This document shows positions 9,364 to 22,247 of a stretch of DNA of 64,000 bases, piece after piece. The notes beneath the pieces were generated by a model. The model had not been told where the DNA came from, searched no databases, and was given only the letters and a program-made list of their open reading frames with translations. Position 1 is the first letter of the stretch, and the number at the start of each line of letters is the position of its first letter. This DNA is from Phalacrocorax aristotelis (Eukaryota; Chordata; Aves; Suliformes; Phalacrocoracidae): NCBI RefSeq assembly GCF_949628215.1, contig NC_134280.1, positions 12,659,795 to 12,723,794 on the forward strand, read 5' to 3'. The position numbers were made by a program, and so were the translations under genes.

Positions 9364-10374
9364 ATGTCCCGCTCCAACAGCGTCAGCCCCCCGGGCTTCG
9401 GCGGCCCCGCGCCCTGGGCAGGCACCGAGCAGCACCGCTCGGCCTGGGGTGAAGCAGAGGCCCGGGCCAATGGCTACTCCTACCCACCGCCTCCCAACAG
9501 GTCCTCCAGCAAGAAGGCCTCCCGCATGTCGAGCAGGTGGAGGAATGAGGAAGACTACGAACCCCAGGCGAGCAGGAGTCGTGGGGAGAGCGGCTGCAGG
9601 ATGATGAGCTTTAGGTCCAAATCTGCCTGGCAGGAGCACAGTGACGACAGCCAACGTCACCGGTCCCGCCACCCGCCCAGTGGTGATTCCCCCGCTGCCC
9701 CCAACAATGCCAGCCCTGGGCAGCTGGGGGAGCAGGGGGAGGTACGGCCCCGGTCCGTGGAGCTGGGGCTGGAGGAGAGACGCATCAAGGCCAAGATTGA
9801 GGAGCTGGAGGAGGAGGACGGGGACGAGGGGGACTCCGAGGTAGCCTTCTCCATGGGCAGCTGTTGCAGCAGCTTGCTGCAAATCTTCAGGTCCAAGAAG
9901 TTCCAGTCAGAGAAACTGGAGCGCCTCTATCAGCGCTACTTTTTCCGGCTCAACCAGAGCAGCCTCACCATGCTCATGGCTGTGCTGGTGCTGGTCTGCA
10001 TGGTGATGCTGATCTTCCATGCCGCACACGGCCACTATGAGGTATCCTACATCGTGGTGCTCTCCCTGGCCATCCTGCTGATGGTGGTGCTGTGCATAGT
10101 GTGCAACCGCAACAACTTCCACCAGGACCATATGTGGTTGGCATGCTACTCTGTCATCCTGGTGATCCTGGCAGTGCAAGTGGTAGGGGTTCTGCTGGTG
10201 TGGCCCAGGAGCGCTTCGGAGGGCATCTGGTGGACCGTCTTCTTTATCTACAGCATCTACACGCTGCTGCCGGTGCGGATGCGGGCCGCGGTCATCAGCG
10301 GGGTAGTGCTCTCTGCCATCCACCTGGCTGTCTCCCTCAAGATCAATGCAGAGGATAAGTTCCTCCTGAAGCAG
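9364..10374 (+). CDS. ADCY5: ADCY5, adenylate cyclase type 5, first coding exon (partial CDS)
   Basis: Encodes residues 1-337 of a plasma-membrane enzyme that makes cAMP from ATP. The family is stimulated by Gs-alpha and inhibited by Gi-alpha and calcium, with major roles in striatum and heart. The type 5 signature is clear: [10 protein letters not shown] near the start, [15 protein letters not shown] (about 24-38), [10 protein letters not shown] (82-91) and [15 protein letters not shown] (126-140), then an acidic stretch (about 147-159) and the juxtamembrane IFRSKKF and [16 protein letters not shown] (185-200). Five hydrophobic helices follow at about 200-222, 227-247, 257-280, 288-304 and 307-326. 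They form most of M1; the sixth helix and both catalytic domains are in later exons. The start is the first ATG in frame with the conserved N-terminus, with G at -3. The exon ends ...FLLKQ at a phase-0 donor. The N-terminus seems shorter than mammalian ADCY5, lacking its Gly/Ala-rich filler (from memory). ADCY6 is the nearest alternative, but the N-terminal motifs fit type 5 better. Confidence 0.95.
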
Positions 10375-10380
10375 GTAGGT
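10375..10380 (+). other. ADCY5 exon 1 splice donor
   Basis: CAG|GTAGGT follows the codon for Gln337. The protein boundary ...FLLKQ matches the known end of exon 1 in vertebrate ADCY5, so the intron is phase 0. A second possible donor, GTGAGC, begins four bases downstream (10379); its use would shift the frame. Confidence 0.88.
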
Positions 10381-13300
10381 GAGCCTCAAGCCAGTTCAGG
10401 CGTGTGCTCGGCAGCCCCCACCTGCCCACCGCGTTGAAGGCTGACGAAATTGGGATTGACTTCCATAGGCTTGGCTGATCCTTTCTATCAAACCCCTAGG
10501 TTACCTGCCACAAGATGGGATGTTGTACAACGTGGTGGCTAGCCTGTAATCTTGCTTCTTTTGTAGCTGTGGCGTTTCCTCATGGCTGCTGTTCATTAGG
10601 GCTCTAAACTGGTTTCCCATGACTGCTGCTCCAGCGCTGTCAGTGAGCCCTGCTAATGCCCTTCAGTTGTATTTAATGTAAACAGCTCTGTGCTAAGCAC
10701 ACCTGTGGAATGGTATCTGCACGTGCTGCCGCGTTACTGAGATGTGTAGAAGTTGTGCCATTTTTATCAGCTAGAGATTATCCTTGTGTGTCACTCTTGA
10801 GTCCGGGTTTGGTGTCGGCGCAGTGCTTGCTTAGGCATCAGAGAGCGTGGGAATGTGGGATGAGCTTTTAGTTCAGCAGGAAGGTATTTGCTCTGAGATG
10901 TGCTGGAAATATCTACGGTGAGGAAGCCCAGAGGTCATATGCAGCCAGAAGAAAGTTTTTTTAAAAAGCTATAAATGCAGATTATTGTTTAGCTGTGATA
11001 TCATGTTTAACTGGAGCAGCTCAATTCACAGGAACAATAAGACTATTATCTAATGCATTACTGTGCAATTTTTAATTAATTACCCTATCTGTATAAACAG
11101 TGGCAATACAAGGCATCACTCTTCTTTTCAAGCGAAGCAAGCAGCCTTGGGGCTTGTGCTTTAAGCTTACCAGATACCTTGGCAATCAGGAAACCATTGA
11201 CTTAAGGTATTGTAGCTATGTCGTAATCACCATCCCTCTGAGCAGGACTGTGAAGAAGCATGAGCCTGTCGGAGGCAGCCCTGATGCTTATATGTAACTG
11301 AGGATTGTTTATTAAAATCAGGTGTTTGGTAGCTTCACAGCCCTATCACATAATAAAAAATAAAGCCTTGCACTTGCAGTGCCTGCTTTGAGTCTTACTT
11401 CTAAGTTGTTTTGAGTTGTACCTACTGCAGCATTGGGAAAAGTTGTAGGGCTTAAATAAAACTTCGGTAGGATGGGGCTGTTGCTGCTCTGCTCTACAAA
11501 ATAGCCCATAAAACTACTTGTCGTTCCCCCCCTCTATTCTCTCCACACCCGCCCAGTTAAGCCTGCTTGGACAGTTTCTGGCTTTGTTCTTAGTTTGTTA
11601 CAGATATTTTTATAAACTGTACATGGCATATTTTTCTTATGCTTGATATAAATGGCTTTTTGTAAATTTCCAGCAGAGCATACGCTGTAAGCGGGACAGT
11701 TGCTGGTTTTCTGCTTGACTTGGAAAAGTTTGGTAATGGCCTTGGCTCTCTTCCTTGCTGGGACTCTGGTCCTGCAAACCCTTGTGCATGCTCTTAACTT
11801 TATAAACTGAGACTTGTCCTATTGAATTCAGTGTATTTAGAGACTGCGGCCTTATATATGAAGGCAAAGCTCATCATGATTATGGCCAGAGGACTTAGCA
11901 GTCTGTTACAAGCCAAGCTGAGGTTGGACGATACTAATGAGCGCATATAAAATTGTTATGTTGGGAAGTGTTGCTAACTGTATTTTAATGGAAAGGAGCC
12001 TAAATCACAAAGGCCAACTGATTGACTCCTCAGTGGAGAATTTGGGGTAATGACAGCTCCTTCCCTTTCAAAATGAAGCAGGGTTATTTATAAAGAGGTT
12101 GAGCTGGTGTATAAATGTGCGCTTGTGGAAGGTAAAAGCACGGGTGGTAGGTAATGGTGCAGTATGCACAAACCTGTACATTACACAGTTACTCTCCCTT
12201 TCATACTAGTGCTGGGTTTTCCTGCAGTTTGGCAATAAATGCTCAGTTAATGAGGAATGTCTTAGGAGTACTCTTCTTAAAGGCAGTGTCTCTCCATATC
12301 ACATATTTAGTTTTCCTACTAACACCAAATGCTGGTCTTTATCTTGCTGTGGTCTACGTTGGCGTAGCTCTGGCTGAATTCAGTGGGGTTGTACAAGGCC
12401 AAGAATCAGATTCCTTGCACGTTTGCGTATGAACATAAGCTGCTATCTCTGGCTGGCTGATAGAAAAATCTGTTTCTGCCGAGCACATCGCCTCACAGCT
12501 ATTAACAGGCCTTCCTCACTGAGGCTGTATCTCATTGCCATGGAAATCTGTTGTGTTCAGCTCTGCCCCACTGATGCATGCAAGCCCTGTTTTCTTCCAT
12601 GAGACTAACAGGGGTGAAGGTAGACGAAGACCAGATAAATTGAGAAGAGGGGGTTAAGTTGTTTTCAGTGACTTCACGCTGGCAGTCACATCAGCCTGGG
12701 TTTTGTGGAGCAGGAGTGGATGTGAATGCATTTGTGACTACGAGACCAGATGGTTCTTTATCTATTGCAGTCACAGAAGAAAGGCTGGTTAGGATCTGTA
12801 TCCCCTTGCCTCTCTTCACGTCATTTTTAACCATAATACTTAAACAAGTTCTTCGTTGTGTGGGCTTTTTAATCTTCTCCCGGTTGTTTCCACGCCAGGA
12901 AAGATCATACACTCTTGTTACGATCCACTAACATTCAAAGCTGCATGACTCTTGTGTAGACTCCTGAGCACTTTTGTGAGGCTCAGGAGCCTGTTAAAAA
13001 CCTCACTGCTCCTCTTTCTCAAGAGTGTGAAATTCTTGGTTGTGGGTCCCTTTTGCAAGAAAGGCAGCTTGTTGGATTCCCCTGCTGAGGATGCATGATT
13101 TTTGTCTGAATTGCCTTCTAGGACCACTGGACTTCTCTGTCCCCAAACTCTCTGGTCCAAGGCTATGCTAGTCAGGCTTCATAAAAGGGTTAAGGCAGTC
13201 CACTATTTCTTAGTCAGTAAGGTGACAGGAGTAAAGGTGGTGTGATTGTTCAGTCTTAGCTGAGCTGCTTTTTTAATAATTCTTCTGGCGTTGCTGGACT

Positions 13301-14255
13301 TTGACAGTAGGCTTTCATTTCTGCTGCCTGGAGGAGTCTGGGGTCTGTCTTTCAAGAGCACCCTGAGCACCCCTAGCAAAAGCGGCAGGTATACTTGGTA
13401 CCTCTGTGAGTCTGATTGCGTAGGGGCAATGATGTTGGCTTCTTGAACTGATGTTTGACTGTAACAAAAAAATGCTAATTAATACAAATTATTGCATTAT
13501 ATTCAAAAGTTATCCAATGCTGAGAGAGGGGAGAAAAAGAAAATGTGTGTTTGAGAACTTACTTGCATGCTAGGACTGCTGCTGGAAGCAGAGCATATTA
13601 AATGTGTGACACTCCGCCAACTACAAATCTTTATTGCTTAAAGGTTTTTCTTGTGTACCTATAATCAGTTAATTCTAGAAGGCCTGCTTTCGGATTTATT
13701 GGGGAGAGGATGACTGCATTTGTCTTCAGGTTTGTGTCCTTGTGTTACTCTGGGACAGTTTGGATTACAAATGTGCTTCAGTGCATACCAGTCTGTGTCT
13801 TCCTCTGTTTATATAGTGTATCTCTTTGTAGGCTAGCCTTTTTCATGTGTTGGTTTTGATATACTTCTGGGCTCTGAAAACACATTCAACTCCAGGATTC
13901 CTATATAAACTACTTTCTGTTCAAATGACACTATCTAATACTTCACTGAGAAAGAAATATACTATTTATCAATAAACTGTCTTGCATTCACAACAAAGAT
14001 GATACCGAGATTTCTTCTGTGTTCCGACAGAAACAAGCTGACCCACAAACTTGTACAGATGCATGGGAAGAACTTAGAGTGTACAGGTTGCAGATGTTTA
14101 ACTGAAGTCATGTGAGTAGACCAGCTGCCCTCAGTGCAGATAGTCTTGAGTAAGCACTGGCATTTTTGTAAGACTGGGGGCTAAGGGACAGGGAATTTCA
14201 CAACTGAGTTTATTGGGCTCTGAATCAGACTTAAAAAGGGATGGGAATTGTGTGT

Positions 14256-14283
14256 GGGAGTGGGTGGGGGCCAGGGGTAAGGG
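14256..14283 (+). promoter_or_regulatory. Canonical G-quadruplex motif in intron 1
   Basis: Five G runs (14256-14258, 14262-14264, 14266-14270, 14274-14277, 14281-14283) are separated by spacers of 3, 1, 3 and 3 bases. This meets the strict G3+N1-7 rule with a run to spare. It lies on the non-template strand of ADCY5, so it could form in the displaced DNA strand or the pre-mRNA. Confidence 0.6.
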
Positions 14284-16969
14284 ATAAGAGTGCCATATGC
14301 AAACATCAAACAAACCCGTGGACTGAGGTTAGATTTATTCCTGTTTTCCCATCCAAACCTGTTTCATTGTAACTTTCTGAGGTTCCTTGTTCAAGGATAC
14401 GGTTAAGCCTTTGTAGTTTATTAACTCAGTATGAGTAGATGACTGTTAAGGTACTATGAAAACAGAAGACTGGGAAAGATAAACACCTTTTTTTTGTCTT
14501 GTGTCAGTAACTCATCGAAAGAGAAACTGAAATGCTCTGAGCTCTTTCATTCCCAAATACTACCGCAAACCTTCTGCAAAGGATCTCTGACAGCACAGTT
14601 CTGAACAGCTGTCCCAGCACAGGGCTCTTGCTTGTGGCACTCTGATCCAAGGCTCCTGATGTTGAGCTCCTTCTTGCTCAGCCCCTTTCCATATGCCTCC
14701 ATCATAACAACATTACATTAGTATTCCTCATGCTTCACTTCTGAGAACTGTGTACGTGTTGGCCTTTCTCCCTGTTAGTCCACGTTAATGGCACATGATT
14801 GATCTGCAGCTGCATGGTGGCTCTCATAAAAGTGTAGCGTTTCAGTTTAACCATTTCTAGGAAATTGTCGGTGTGAAAACATGTGCAGTCTCTTTCTCCT
14901 TTCCCTAAATAAACTGTCACTTCAGGGCTAAAAACAACTTCTTACTGTAATAGGATATCAGCTTGAGTCTTGTGGATATCTTGTAGCGTCTCATAAAGAT
15001 GCTTTTTAGATGCAATTTAAATGGCATTCAAAGCGAAGCTAGTCACATAGCAGGAGAAATGGTACTGTATGTTCCATCTCAGCCTCAGTGTACTTAAGAT
15101 ATGTAGGTGATGACTGATTTCAAGACTAACAGATTCTCAGAAGTATGTTACTCAGGTCACTGTAATGCACTTTCATTGCCTTCAAGTGGCCTCTATTCAT
15201 AAAGGAGAGATGAGCTACCTGAAATGCAGGTAGAAATGTGTGTCACTTTTCTTATGTTGTTTGCTGTCTGTTTTACTTTTGTCCCCCTGGAAAATAAATC
15301 TGAGTAATGTTTGTTTAGGCTGTGATTATAAGGCATGCAGGGCCTTACCCCTGGCACATGGGGCCAGATACCATGTGCCTCAAACAGCACTTAATATCCT
15401 GTTCTGCATAAACATTGGTATTGGAAGAGCTCTCATACATTAAGATGTGTTGCAGTACTGCTAACAACTGAACAATCTACCTGAGCAGCAGTTTGACTGA
15501 AGTTAGTAAAAATTGATGATTTGCAGCATTTTGTTCAGGAGAAAAATGTCAGCCTGAAATATTCAGTAACTGCTGCATTGATAGTTGCCTCTCTAGTGTA
15601 ATTCTGCAACAGAGGTAATTAATTAAATCCCTGAGGTACTGTGTATCAATTAGTCCTTAGTAGGAATATTGTCTGTATCTCTTGGGAATGCATGTGTTGC
15701 TTGAGGTTTACAAAAGCGTATCTGTTTTTCTTACCTCCTAAATTGCCCTATGATCCTGCCACCTCCTAATCTCCCGCCCTTGCTTTATCCTCCTTCTGAC
15801 CACCCTGCATTGGTTTGATATTTCACTGTAATGTTCACTGGTATCAATAACTGTTAGTATAATAGTGTTTGAGTGCTCTGTGTCTTAATTTCTCCACATT
15901 CCTGGATTCTTCATAGGTTCGTTGTCTCAGTAACCTGACCCGTTTGACTCATTTCTCGCAGCCTTGCAGTAGCAGTTGCAATCTTATAACTGGCTTGGAT
16001 CTCAGTGAAGGTGAAATGTGATGGGGATGATTTAGGTGCATTGCTTTGTCAGATGCACTAATTCTAGCAAAAGCCATGTCCTTCTAGGCATTTTTATGAC
16101 ACACTTGAAAAGGCAGGGTGTACTAGTTCTGTTTATTTCTGGAGAGGTGAAAATATTTCAGCAAAATGTTGGGATTCGTGGAGATGTGTGAGGCAGAAGG
16201 ATAGCTTTCCATGCCCTACTCTTACAAAGCAGTCATTGACTGACTGTGCTTCAGTGTCCTGGGCTCGATGACTTCATCTGACAGTGTGACCCCTATACTC
16301 TGTCAGAGACCTGTCCAAGGCAGGACATCTTATTTACATGGTCTTTTTTGATTAACTGCATTCAGATGATTTATAAACCTGAACAGCAGTGGAAACAAAA
16401 TGCTGATTATCTTAGTGCTAAAGGCTCACTGAAACTGGTTGTGCCCTCTCAGAGCCTGAATCGGCTCAGTGCTTCCTAAATGCCCTTTTGCTCCAACTTT
16501 GCTGTTGTTTGGGCAGCGCTGCTGAGGTCTGGGGTAGAAGAGGACTGGGACTCTGCCCAACTGGAATGTGAACTTTCGGCACCACACTTCTCCAAATGCA
16601 TTCATTTTGTATTGGATTAGCTAATCTTTCAGTCATGCACCATAGCTCCCTCTCAGTCTTTTAAGAAAATTGGAACAATTGCTAACTTTTTGCCCACTGA
16701 AGTAGTTGGAATAGTCACAGTCTTTTGGGAATAGCTGGTTTTGTCTTCATATTTTGGGACTGGATATTACTCTCATTTTCCAGTCAAACTGAAGGAACTT
16801 TCCTTCTGTCCTGGTTGAAGATACAATGAAAAATCTCCAGCGGCAGCTGAAACACTGAGAGGTAAAAATTGAAATTGTTTTGACAGCAGCTTCCATGTGT
16901 GTGGTAAAGTGGTCCATCCTGTAGCTGGTAGTAGCTTTCTGAGAACTTGAGCTTTGAAAGTTCCTGCCT

Positions 16970-16974
<5 letters not shown>

Positions 16975-17000
<26 letters not shown>
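16975..17000. repeat. Poly-T run (26 bases)
   Basis: An uninterrupted T26 run within a pyrimidine-rich context. I see no retrocopy on either side that would make it a reversed poly(A) tail, so it is treated as a mononucleotide repeat. Confidence 0.8.
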
Positions 17001-20000
17001 CCTTTACCCCTCCCCTGTGCAGGTGGGTGCAGTTCGGGGAGGTAGAAGACAGGCCTCCAAGTTTTGCTAGCCTTGGGCAAGCTTTATCTTCCCGTCTGCT
17101 TTATATTGTAGGATTTACATGGCACCTTGCACAGGTAATACATATCCAGAAAATGTGGTGCAGAGGGAGATGGAGTGCGCCAGTGTCTCCTCCAAGCCTT
17201 CCAGCTGCTACATGATTTCATGATGTGCTACATGTCTTTTTTTTTTTTTTCATGGCCCAGACGGGTAGGACAGTGACAAGTGTGTGCAAGGAATGTGAAG
17301 ATTCACAGCTTCTGGGAAGTGGGTGGGGTTCCTGTATAACTGCTGTGTGACTTTTTTCATTTCCTGTGAGTCCTGTGTTTTGATGTGGGATATACTTGGT
17401 GTTAGTTCCTTCCCTCTTTCTGAAGTCTTGCCTAGTGATCTGAACTTGTGATATCTTGCATCCAAGGGATGCTCTTTCTTCTTTTTGTTTTGACATTGGT
17501 GATACTTCTAAAAAAAATTATTTTTTGTCTTTACCTGAGATTTTATCCTCCTGCTGCCAGAAATTTAATTGGATTCATTATTATGGAGTCCTCAGGCTAG
17601 GTAAAAACCCAAGGGGAAATCTCATGTGAATGAAAAAACACAACCCCAAAGATATTAAAAAGGGTAATCTAGTTATGAGGGGGTGTGAGAAACAGACAAG
17701 AATTTTCATATTTGTCTCCTGAACTCCAAAATGTTCTCACCTTATCATAGGAAAGCTTGAAGTTTCTAGCACTTAATAAGATCACACATAAAATGGCTGT
17801 CAGGCCAAGACAAGAGTCAAAATGCTTTTCAGCACCTGCAACTGGACCACTCCCAAGTAAAGCTGTACTTGATGTTTTACCATGGTGGTAAGTCTTGCCA
17901 GCTTCATCTCTGGTAGGTACAGAATGGCATCATTGAACAGATCTGCGGTAGAATTTAGCTTGAGGTGGTCTTGTTCTGACACTTGGAGAAATGGCCTGAA
18001 CACAATTAAAGCTTTGACTTCTGCTTTCAACCTTGCATTTGACTATTCAGGAAGCCCTTCTCCCATCAGAAGCCTGGTAGTTAGACAAGCTTGTGAACGG
18101 CTTCAGCCAGACACAGTCAGTTTTGTGCCACAAAGATGATGTGTTTACAAGTGGGAAGAGACCCCACAGTTTAAGAATTCATGGACAGCACTGTCATCAC
18201 CAACAGTGTGGTTTCTAGTGCCAGGCTGGCTTCACTGATACTGAGTAGGATTTTCATTACATCATTCACTATGGAAAGTTTCCTGGTATTTTCAGGCTTT
18301 GTTCTGCAAAGAAAATATCTTTATGTACTTTTTTCTTCATATTTATAAGTCACTAATGCAGTTGCGATGTATTCTTACTCTCTTCCCCAGACATGAAGAA
18401 CACAAATCGTGTTTGAGTGTATAAGATGCTATCTGGACTGTCTGTATTAATTGCATCAAGCAAATCTAGTGTGCACTGTATGGTCATCGTTTGTGGCTTC
18501 TCCTGCTTCACAGGAGCAAAATACCAGAAGTCTATTTCAAAGCATCCTCAATCCTGCCCCAGTTTTGTTTTTAATTCCCTTAGCTAGACTGCTTGCTGCT
18601 TCTGCAGTTTGAGTGCTGAGTTTTCAGATGAAATATTAAACTTCCTTTTCTTTTCATGAAAGTTTTGCACATTCATGCAACACCCATCAAAATTTTTACT
18701 GTGAATTGGGTCTTTTTGGTACTGCTGTGCTTGGCTATCATCCTCCTTTTTCCTGGGAAGCTTTGCTTTTTGGGAGGTTCAGTTGGGGATTAAAGCTGGT
18801 GTACAAATTTAACGTACACATTCCACTAGTATCAGAGTGCATCTTTGCAGCCAGTAAACAAAGGACTGTGCTGATGCAACAGAGGGAATATAAATGAAGA
18901 AAGGCTTGTGTTTTTTTTTTTTCCCCGCAGACATTCGAAATTGATCTCTCAAAGCAGCAACTTAAACAAACTGTTTATTCCTTAAACGTGTTTGCAGCTT
19001 GCATAAGACATTCTGTCTCACTTCATAGTCAAAAGAAAAGGCTATGACATTGCTTGCAAGAATCTGTCATAAAACATTGCTAATACAGACAGTTCCCTGG
19101 ATGTATTCCACCCCCACCCCCCCTCGAAAAAGCCGTGGCTCCTTCCTTTTATTCCCTGCTCTAGACTAAATGTGACAAGCGCTGATCTCTGTGTCCCTCA
19201 GAATCTGAAAACTGAATTCTTAGAGCGATGTGGTAAGGGACTACTCAAATCAGTATTTCTAAAAACAGTAGTTTGCTGGTCAGCCCATAGATGACAGAGC
19301 TACTCAGACATGCTTGCTGAGTGATGAGCTCTTTCCGTTTGCTGGGAGGTACCCAACAGCAGCTTTGGTGTTTTCTTCCTTAACGTGTTGGTATTTATGC
19401 ACAGAATTACACAAATGGGTGGACCAAGGGATACATTATTAATGAAGATGTTTCCAACTGAATGGGATTTCTTTTTTTTTTTGTGCAGGTAGTTGCTAGT
19501 AATCTTACAGAGGAAAGGAAGAAATGCTCAGTGGTACTAGGAAAAGAGGATATTCTGCAGTGTGGTGGAAGACTGTGTAATTAAAACGTCAGTCTCGCTC
19601 ATGCAAAAAGCTAACTGCAGTCTTTAAAACCGTTAAACATGAAGTAGGTTACTAGTGTGGGAACTTCTGTTGTGTGGTGAACTCTGGATCTTAAGGCCAG
19701 GAAGGACTACTGAGCTCATTTAACACTACTCGCTGAACAATTCTTCTCTTACGCTTAATGATTTCTTCCATTCAGATGGTATGGAGGAAGAAAAAAAAAG
19801 TTTAAATGCTGAATTGCACAGTATTTGTCAGTTGAAAAAGCAGTCTGCAGTGATCTGTGAGCTGAACCAGTATCTTTTCACCTCTCCCCTTTTAGTAAGA
19901 CAGGATTATAACACCTTGTGATGGAACATATCGGGGGTATTTTCCTGCTCAAGGTGGTGGCATCTACTTAAAACATAACACTGGTGGTCATGTTAGTTTG

Positions 20001-22154
20001 TGAAGGGGCTCTGACATTATGCCCAGATTTCATACTGGGTAATTTTGTTCTTGCTGTCTTAACTGATATTGATGATTGCATTTTTCTTTGCTCCATTTCT
20101 GTTCTGGACTCTTTAGCAGTGCACCACCAAATAGCTGCTGTGTATATGTGGATTTTACTATCATCTGAAAAATTGGCAAGGCTGCTGACAAGCCAGAAAA
20201 ATGAGGGAACAGAGCTCAGGCTTGTATCTTCTTAGTCATGTTGGTGTCCTGGAGCAAGTACCATCCCCCTGGTATGACAGATGCACTGATAACTTTTGAA
20301 AGCTACAAAACCAGAGATTATACGGTCTTGTTTGTTTTGTTCAGCAAACAAGCAAGCACAGCCGTGGATAGGAGCAGATAGCTGAGATGAGATGAGATGT
20401 CCATGACTAGAGCTCTCTGGTTGCTCTTAGCTGAAACTGGTCGTTAGTTTCCTTGTTTCACCTATGTTTAGTTCCCACCCACCCAAAGCCTGCAGTTCTC
20501 CATTTGTCACAACCAGTACATTTGTATGACATCTGGCACAGCTGGGTCTTGTTCCTGAATGAGGCCTTCTTGAAAGCACTGCAGTACAAGCAATAGGCTT
20601 GAAGGCTAAGTGTCCTTTCACAGGTGACTTCCTTGTCAGTGCCTAGTCCTTCTCAGCTGTTAGGATAGGTGTTAACAAGGTAACAAGTTAACTTGCTAGC
20701 ACTCCAGGGGCTCTTAAAAGTGTGTGCTGTGGTGGTTGAAATGTCTGTGAACAAATACTTCAGGAAGTATTTCCTGAAAATATCTTAATCTCCTGTTAGA
20801 GAAAGTTAGGAGACTGCATTTTTTTTTTGTTTTGTTTTCCTTCTTCCCTAATGTAGATAACAAGTATGTGGCTGTAGTCATTACACTAAAGGTTTGTCCA
20901 GGTAATGATATCTAGGAAAGGTAACCCCAGGTGCATTAGTTAAACCACACTGTACAGCCAACTATGTAGAGACTGTAGTCCACTGCTGAAATCACCTTAC
21001 TCTTCTACTTTAGATGCAAATGTACCTAGTTAGTTTAATTCACTTCCAAAAGGAATGCAAACTAAATAAAGTAACGCTTGTTAAGAGGAGTGTTCACACA
21101 GGTTTAGACAATTTTCTTCCATTTATTTTGATGACCTTTTCTGAACAGACCAATCTTTACCGTAATATCTCCAGGGTAAGACTGTAGCTTGTGTAAGTTG
21201 GAAGTACTTAATATTATTAATTTAATGCATTGCCTATATATGCCATTTTCTATTCGAAGAGATAGTGTCACCCTCTGTGCTATGTGTTTACCCCCTTTGG
21301 CAAGGGCTGGGGCTCGTTGTGATAGGGATGGAGTTGAGAGGAGCTTATCTGTCATGTTCCACCAGCCCTTGGCCCTGTTACCAAAGCTGCTTCTTAGGAG
21401 CCTGGTCATGAGTGTCTCCTTGATATGATTGCTTCTGTGCTAGGGACTTCTGTGACTGCTCATCCTTTGCAGAGAAATGATCTGCTTTCAGAGCTCCTGG
21501 CCATTTGCTTGGGGCTGAGAGTAAACCTTTTCATTGCTAATTCCTTTGCAGCTGTGACTGACAATATACTCTAATAATATGGTATAATATAAGTAGGAGA
21601 GAATAAGTGGGGAAGAACTAGAATGTGGTTTGTCACCTCTCCTCTTGCCCTGAAAACAGTCCTTTAAGAGACATTAACCTTCATAACTGTGGCTGTAGAT
21701 CATCCCCTCCTGAGACAGGCTCCTGTGAGGGAGAAATCTTTGGTACTGGTTCACTCATGCTGTCTTCAGAGGTAGCAGATGCAAGACAAGGCTCTGGGCC
21801 ATGTATAACACTGGGTGCGAGGCAACATTTAATTTCTTTTAGACTTCCTTCATTAAGCTGCCTAAGAAGAAGAAGCTAAAGGTGTTTAAACCCCATTGTG
21901 AAGCCCTTCTGGGCTGGGGAAAATGGAATGGGAAAATTGGTAACCCCCTGCCAACTCTTTGGCAGATTCTTTTATTCTAAAATAAACTGTATATTTATAT
22001 ATACAGGCACCAATATGTAGGGTTTGTAGTTACAGACACTTCATAGGTCTGTGCTCACTTAAGAATGTGGTCACTGCACACAGGCATGGAAATGCCAATT
22101 ACTTATCATTGCAGTGTTGCTCAGCCAAGGAGAAATGGAACAGAAGTGTATCTT

Positions 22155-22247
22155 GGGACATGGTTTAAGAGGCATGGTGGCATTGGTTTGAAGGTTGGAC
22201 TTGATGATCTTAGAGGTCTTTTCCAACCTTAATGATTCTATGAATCT
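22155..22247 (+). mobile_element. CR1 retrotransposon, extreme 3' end fragment
   Basis: This short piece has the signature CR1 3' tail: GGTTGGACTTGATGATCTTAG, the TTCCAACC motif shortly after, and a degenerate terminal octamer (ATTCTATG). It is on the same strand as ADCY5. Only about 90 bases remain, typical of the heavy 5' truncation seen in most CR1 copies. Confidence 0.88.

Larger units (their letters stand above)
8050..9900. promoter_or_regulatory. CpG island spanning ADCY5 promoter, leader and start of exon 1
   Basis: Sequence from about 8050 to 9900 is very GC-rich and dense in CpG dinucleotides, in sharp contrast to the AT-rich DNA on both sides. It covers the promoter-like block, the untranslated leader and about the first half of the coding exon. 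CpG-island promoters are usual for broadly regulated vertebrate genes and often give dispersed start sites. Long reading frames on both strands here (one of 371 codons on the minus strand) result from the scarcity of stop codons in GC-rich DNA and were not called as genes. Confidence 0.9.
10381..22154 (+). other. ADCY5 intron 1, first segment
   Basis: No coding exon is recognisable. The sequence is AT-rich, with reading frames no longer than about 100 codons. It contains a compact G-quadruplex motif (14256-14283), a T26 run (16975-17000), a T14 run (17237-17250), C-rich runs near 19110-19125 and a GAGAT triplet repeat near 20385-20398. Assignment to intron 1 rests on the donor at 10375 and the lack of any later ADCY5 exon. 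Confidence 0.7.

Noticed and set aside
9289..9882. 197-codon minus-strand frame opposite ADCY5 exon 1
   Set aside because: It is antisense to a strongly supported coding exon and shares its GC bias. It is a shadow of the real gene.
9364..10374. ADCY6 as an alternative identity for the coding exon
   Set aside because: ADCY5 and ADCY6 share the membrane region, but the N-terminal [13 protein letters not shown] and [14 protein letters not shown] blocks fit type 5.
16975..17250. Poly-T runs as the tail of a minus-strand processed pseudogene
   Set aside because: The sequence to the right of each run shows no recognisable gene copy and no target duplication.
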